From Vanrija pseudolonga (taxonomy: Eukaryota > Basidiomycota > Tremellomycetes > Trichosporonales > Trichosporonaceae): a stretch of DNA of 64,000 nucleotides. The stretch lies in contig NC_085854.1 of NCBI RefSeq assembly GCF_020906515.1, positions 992,001-1,056,000 on the forward strand, read 5' to 3'. Below, piece by piece: positions 59,921 through 64,000 of this stretch. The notes beneath the pieces are model-generated. The model did no database searches. It was not told the origin of the DNA and saw only the letters and a list, made by a program, of their open reading frames with translations. Numbering within the stretch: the stretch's first letter is position 1; the number at the start of each line of letters is the position of its first letter. Both the position numbers and the translations under genes were made by a program.

Positions 59921-62416
59921 ATGGCGTCGGTTCAGGCCCGCAGGCCAACCATCACCGCCTTACCCGGCGCATCCGACTTTGCCGCCGCGGCCGCGTCCTC
60001 GGCGCACTCGCCCCTCGACCAGCTCGGCCTGGCCATGCGCCGCGGGAGCCCGACCGAGCAGCCCAATCCCGCCGCCGTCGCCGCTGTGCAGCGCTCGGCG
60101 CCGTCGCCGCCCGTCCCAACACTCGACTTGAACCTCTTCCGATCGCCGAGCATCTACTCGGTCGAGAGCAACCTCGACACGATAAGCCTGACGAGCGAGG
60201 AGCACCACGCCGCGTATGGTGACCAGACTATCGGCTATGGCTATGGTTTCACCAACGAGCCCGAGGAGCAGGGCACCGACGAGGACGACGACTACGGTTC
60301 GCCAGAGGAGGGCACCGAGATCAACTTTGGTGCTGACCCGACGTCGACGCCGTCTACACCCCGCGCCCGCCGTATGGCCTCGGACGAGGTCATGGGCGGG
60401 TCGCCTGTCCGCTCTGGCGCATCGACACCGACGTTCCGCGTCCACCGACCCAACCAGCAGTACGCTGGAGGCCCCGCACCGCCGCCTGTCCCCACTGTCC
60501 CGTTCAACGTGCGTTCGGCCGTCTCGGATGGTCCGTTTGCACTCCACCCAGTGCCTGTTAGGAACCAGCGGAGTGCCTCGTCTCTGGCATCCTCGAGCAC
60601 GACAACGACGGTCACGTTACAGGCAAGATCGAACACCGAGCCGGTTGTTGCCCGCGACGCACCGGTCACACGGGATGCGCCGGCACCGCACCAGCCCCAG
60701 ACGTCCACGGTGCCCGACTGGGCAAGCGTCCATGGCGAGCAGGGCTCGGACTGGGGAGACGACGAGGCCGAGTTCGAGTGGCTCGATAAGGGTCACCCTG
60801 AGGCAGTGAACGGTAACAGCAACGGGACCGTGCCCAGGAGGCTCGGCCTCAGTCCTAAGCGACTGTCACGGATACGTGCTGCTGTCCCCAACCTGACACC
60901 CAACCTCGTCCCACCCAGCTTTGCGACGGGCAGCGGAAGCGGCGGAAGCAGTGGGAGCAACAGCTCTGCGTCGAGCCCAGTGTCGCCCGGGCCGCCTGAT
61001 GGACCGCAGAGAGCGCGCACAAAGAAGAAGCGCCCAATCGTTATCCCCCGACGTGCGGCGCCCCCGCCCCCGACCGGGGCACCGAGCACGCTTCCGCCAA
61101 CAAGAAGCAGGTCGCCTCAGCCACTGCGGTCACCGCCGACGAGGGACGGCAACTCTGTGTTTGACTCTGCGCCCTCGGGAGAAGCACCGCCGCCGACGAG
61201 GGAACAATCTTCCCCTGAGTTGGAAACGAGGCCCGTGTTGCCGCCGGTTGTCATCATCAATGCGACGCCGGACCGCGTCGCCAGACGCCAGCCGCACCTC
61301 ATGGTGCCGCTCAAGGACGGCGACGGTGGCAACAGGCCAGGATTAAAACGCGTGCCGAGCCACCAGTCGGAGCACAGCATGCAGTCGTCGCTCGCCTACT
61401 CGTTCTACGACCTCGAGGATGGGAGCGCGGCTCCGTCAAGATCAGAATCCCCGAGCCGCATTCACGAGGCACAGCCGCGCGGGCGGTACGCAAAGATTCC
61501 GATCACCACGATTGACCCTGCTGGGGGCAGCCGTGTTCGTGTGACCGACACGACTACGACGACGTCGCGGTCACCAGTGACGCCCGTTACGCCGGGGATC
61601 AGCGCCAATGGCCACAGCCGGCTCAACCTGCAGTCGGCGTCGACGACATCGCTGTCGTCGATTTCTGCGGCAGGGCTCACACCTGACGAGCTCGTCGCCG
61701 CTGGGCTGGAGCAGCGCCGCGCTGGGCAACTGCCCAAAGCCGCGTACATGTTCATGAAGGCCGGTGAAGCCGGAGGCGCGACAGGGCAGATTTATTGGGG
61801 CCTTGCGTTGAGGCATGGGTGAGTGACATTGTCACGCGAGCGTGACGCGCAGATGCGCAGACGACGCGCAGACGGGCACAGCTGACACCATGCAGACAAG
61901 GCGTTGCGCGTGACGAGCGGCGCGGATTCACCGAGATCTTACAGGCGTGCGACCGGTCGCTGGCCGAGAGCCCGATCGACCTGCGCGCCGCGGCAGGCTC
62001 GATCCTCACGCCAGGGCAGGTGCAGTCAATGACGCCGGGGCTGTCACTGGGGCTGTACGAAGTCGCGTGCTGCTTCCTCGATGGCACGGGCGTGAAGAGG
62101 TCGCCTGACACGGCGCTCGAGTACCTGCGTATGGCTGGTAGCCTTGGCGACCTGAACGCTCAGGAGGGTGAGTTGTGGTCGTGTGGCGTGTGTTTGCTGG
62201 GAGTGTAGCTGACGCGTCAGAACTCGGCCTGCTGCTCGCCAAAGGAGGCCACGGCGTCAGAAAGGACATGAAAGAGTCGGCAAAGTGGTACCGCGCTGCG
62301 CTGGACCAGGGCCTCAACACGCCTGGCTTGGCCTGGGTCTGGAAGGTGGGTCGTGCGAGCAGTCGTCTGCTTCTTGGACGTGACGCTGACTTCTTTTGCA
62401 GGAGAAATACAACTAG
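59921..62416 (+). CDS. Sel1-repeat protein of the Nif1/Dsf2 type
   Basis: Four exons, 59921-61818, 61896-62167, 62221-62345 and 62402-62416, give 769 aa. About 580 disordered residues rich in Ser, Pro and Thr precede the repeats. The C-terminal 190 residues form Sel1-like helical repeats: AAGLEQRRAGQLPKAAYMFM, ATGQIYWGLALRHGQGVARD, LYEVACCFLDGTGVKRSPDT, KGGHGVRKDMKESAKWYRAA. The architecture matches budding yeast Dsf2 and fission yeast Nif1, an inhibitor of the Nim1 (Cdr1) kinase in the G2/M pathway. A Nim1/Hsl1-type kinase is encoded at 14427-17757. The last exon carries only EKYN and the stop. The start is the first ATG after a CA-rich leader. Confidence 0.87.
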
Positions 62417-62761
62417 ACGAGCGCGTCGCGCGCGTGGCCGCGTCTAGCCGGGTGCTGGGTGCTGGACAATGTCGAGGCGTTGTTGTAACACTATTATATA
62501 TACATGGGCTTGCGCAACACAACATGCACAACAACATATCTTTGGTACGAGTGCGTCGAGCAGGGGCGAGTGCCACAATGCCGAAACGCCGAGGCTGGAA
62601 GGGGTGGCAGTTCTGGATTTCAGCGTGGTGGCTCGAGGAGAGCGGTGGCAAAATTCAGGTTCCGCGTTCACGAAGTTGGCAGCTGGTGCTCGACGCCAGC
62701 AGCAACGACGAGCGAGCACTGACAAAAGAGTGGTTTGAGAGTCTTACACAACCACGACAAA
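62417..62761. other. Intergenic between the Nif1/Dsf2-like and eIF3g genes
   Basis: About 345 bp, 3' flank and promoter in tandem. TTATATATA at about 62493-62501 could be a 3'-end signal. No other feature is seen. Confidence 0.5.
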
Positions 62762-64000
62762 ATGGCTTCCACCACCGCGTACGTGTTGCGCGGAGCGGCA
62801 TAAGACAGAGCTAACCCGCGCGCAGAATCAAGTCCGACTGGGCTGAAGATGACAAGTGTGCGTAGAGCCGTGCGGCGGTGCTAGTCGAGATGACCTCGAC
62901 AAGTGCCCCGCTCGCGCACGCACGCTTCGCGCGCGCGAGCTTGCTGACGCAGTGTAGACGAGCTCCCGCCCACAACAGAGACCACCTCGCCCGACGGGAT
63001 CACGACGATCGTGAGCTGGAAGTTTGACGAGCACGACCAGAAGGTCAAGGTCACGCGGAGAGTGCGGCGCAAGGTGCAGACCACGCTCGTGTCGCACACT
63101 GTCGCGGAGAGGAAGCACTGGGCCAAGTGAGTGCGCGCGAGCCGGCCGAGCTGCCGCTGGCGGCGAGGCGGCGAGAGCGGCGGGGATGTGGGCTGGCATT
63201 GGGACGGCGCAGCAAAGACAAGGACGGGCAGGGCACGACGCGACGAGGACACGGCGTCGCTCGCCTCCTCGGCGAGTGGCAAACCCGCTTGTTTGCCTTT
63301 TTTCTCTGTTACCTTGGGGCAGTGGCAACTCGGAACCGAGTGGCGTGTCGGTTGGAGCTGCGCGATGTGCGTTGTGCGCTGCCGCCGCTGCTGCTGCTGC
63401 TGTTCTGCTGTCTCCGTGTCCCACTGCGCCGTCGTCCTTTATCACGCCCTCCCACCCACGCGCGCCATCTCGCTTCGCTCGATGGCTAACCCACCTCAGG
63501 TTCGGCGACGACAAGGGCAAGCCGTCCGGCCCCGACCGCCAGACGACCATCATCGGCGAGAACATCTTCTTCAAGGTCTCGGCCGTGAACAAGGCTGCTG
63601 CCGAGGCGGCTGCCGCTGCCGCCGCCGACGCCGCGGCCGCCGACAAGCAGCCGGCGGGCAAGGCCGTCGTCTGTCGTCTCTGCAAGGGCGGCCACTTCAC
63701 CGCCAAGTGCCCGTACCGCGAGCAGCTCGCCGAGCTGGACAGCGCCGCTGCGGCTCTGGACGACGAGGAGGCCGGCGCTGGGCCCGCAGTTGGCGGCCCG
63801 GCTCCCGGGGGCCTCGCGCGCGCGGGGCTCGGTGGACCAGGCGGCAAGTACGTTCCCCCCTCGCAGCGTGGCCTTGGCGGCGCAGGCGAGAGCATGTTCC
63901 GTTCTCGTGACGACCTGCCCACGCTGCGTGTCACGTCGCTGTCGTACGACGCCGAGGACGACGACCTGCGCTCGCTCTTCGAGCCCTTCGCCAAGACGGG
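62762..64000 (+). CDS. TIF35: Translation initiation factor eIF3 subunit G (partial, 3' end outside window)
   Basis: Exons 62762-62778, 62826-62857, 62958-63126 and 63500 to beyond the edge. The start MASTTAIKSDWAEDD is typical for eIF3g/Tif35. It is followed by ELPPTTETTSPDGITTIVSW, KVKVTRRVRRKVQTTLVSH, VAERKHWAKFGDDKG, the zinc knuckle CRLCKGGHFTAKC, GGKYVPPSQRG, and the beginning of the C-terminal RRM (TLRVTSLSYDAEDDDLRSLF). eIF3g is a core eIF3 subunit that binds eIF3i and promotes scanning. The third intron (63127-63499) is 373 nt, about ten times the usual length here. The coding frame runs off the window in the RRM. Confidence 0.95.

Overview
This 64 kb window is nuclear DNA of a GC-rich fungus. 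The genes are dense, carry many very short introns and use GC-rich codons. The gene set (CDC5/CEF1, ECD/SGT1, a Gin4/Hsl1-type kinase, ING, ATG4, GH128, a Pho85-type cyclin, BEM1, a Nif1/Dsf2-like protein, eIF3g) together with small CTGAC-branch introns points to a basidiomycetous yeast. A Trichosporonales/Tremellomycetes relative is the best inference, but it was not tested by a database search.

Layout. 1-120: last codons of an FSFG nucleoporin-like gene. 774-7467: an AlaX-type alanyl-tRNA editing protein (+), S-adenosylmethionine synthetase (-) and a family-X DNA polymerase with a mitochondrial-looking leader (-). 8088-17757: the splicing factor CDC5 (+), an ECD/SGT1 protein (-) and a Nim1/Hsl1/Gin4-type kinase (-). 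19.6-21.6 kb: unresolved coding-like signal on the minus strand. 21661-26050: seven tandem, same-strand genes for roughly 80-120 aa proteins, each with one Myb/SANT-like domain split by one intron at the same place. 26173-33904: ING/PHD protein (-), very large ATG4 (-), GH128 glucanase (+). 33905-43398: about 9.5 kb with no gene I can support, ending at a Pho85-type cyclin (+, 43399-45475). 45.5-48.9 kb: mostly empty, with an intron-containing tRNA-Ala(CGC). 48862-55906: a protein with a BCL7-like head (-), an unrecognised nuclear-looking protein (+) and BEM1 (-). 55907-59920: a 4 kb divergent spacer. 59921-64000: a Sel1-repeat Nif1/Dsf2-like protein (+) and eIF3g (+, cut by the window edge).

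How the genes fit together. Several concern cell polarity and the G2/M or bud checkpoint: Hsl1/Gin4-type kinase, Nif1/Dsf2-like protein, Pho85-type cyclin and BEM1. These are also the genes beside the longest empty intervals. Two mRNA-splicing-linked genes (CDC5, ECD) are convergent with only 63 bp between stop codons. ING and the BCL7-like protein are candidate chromatin factors. The strongest candidate for something undescribed is the Myb-like array. The strongest genome-wide oddity is the intron size: many introns can be placed at 32-47 nt with the branch site almost touching the 3' splice site. No virus-like element, LTR element, CRISPR array or rRNA was seen.
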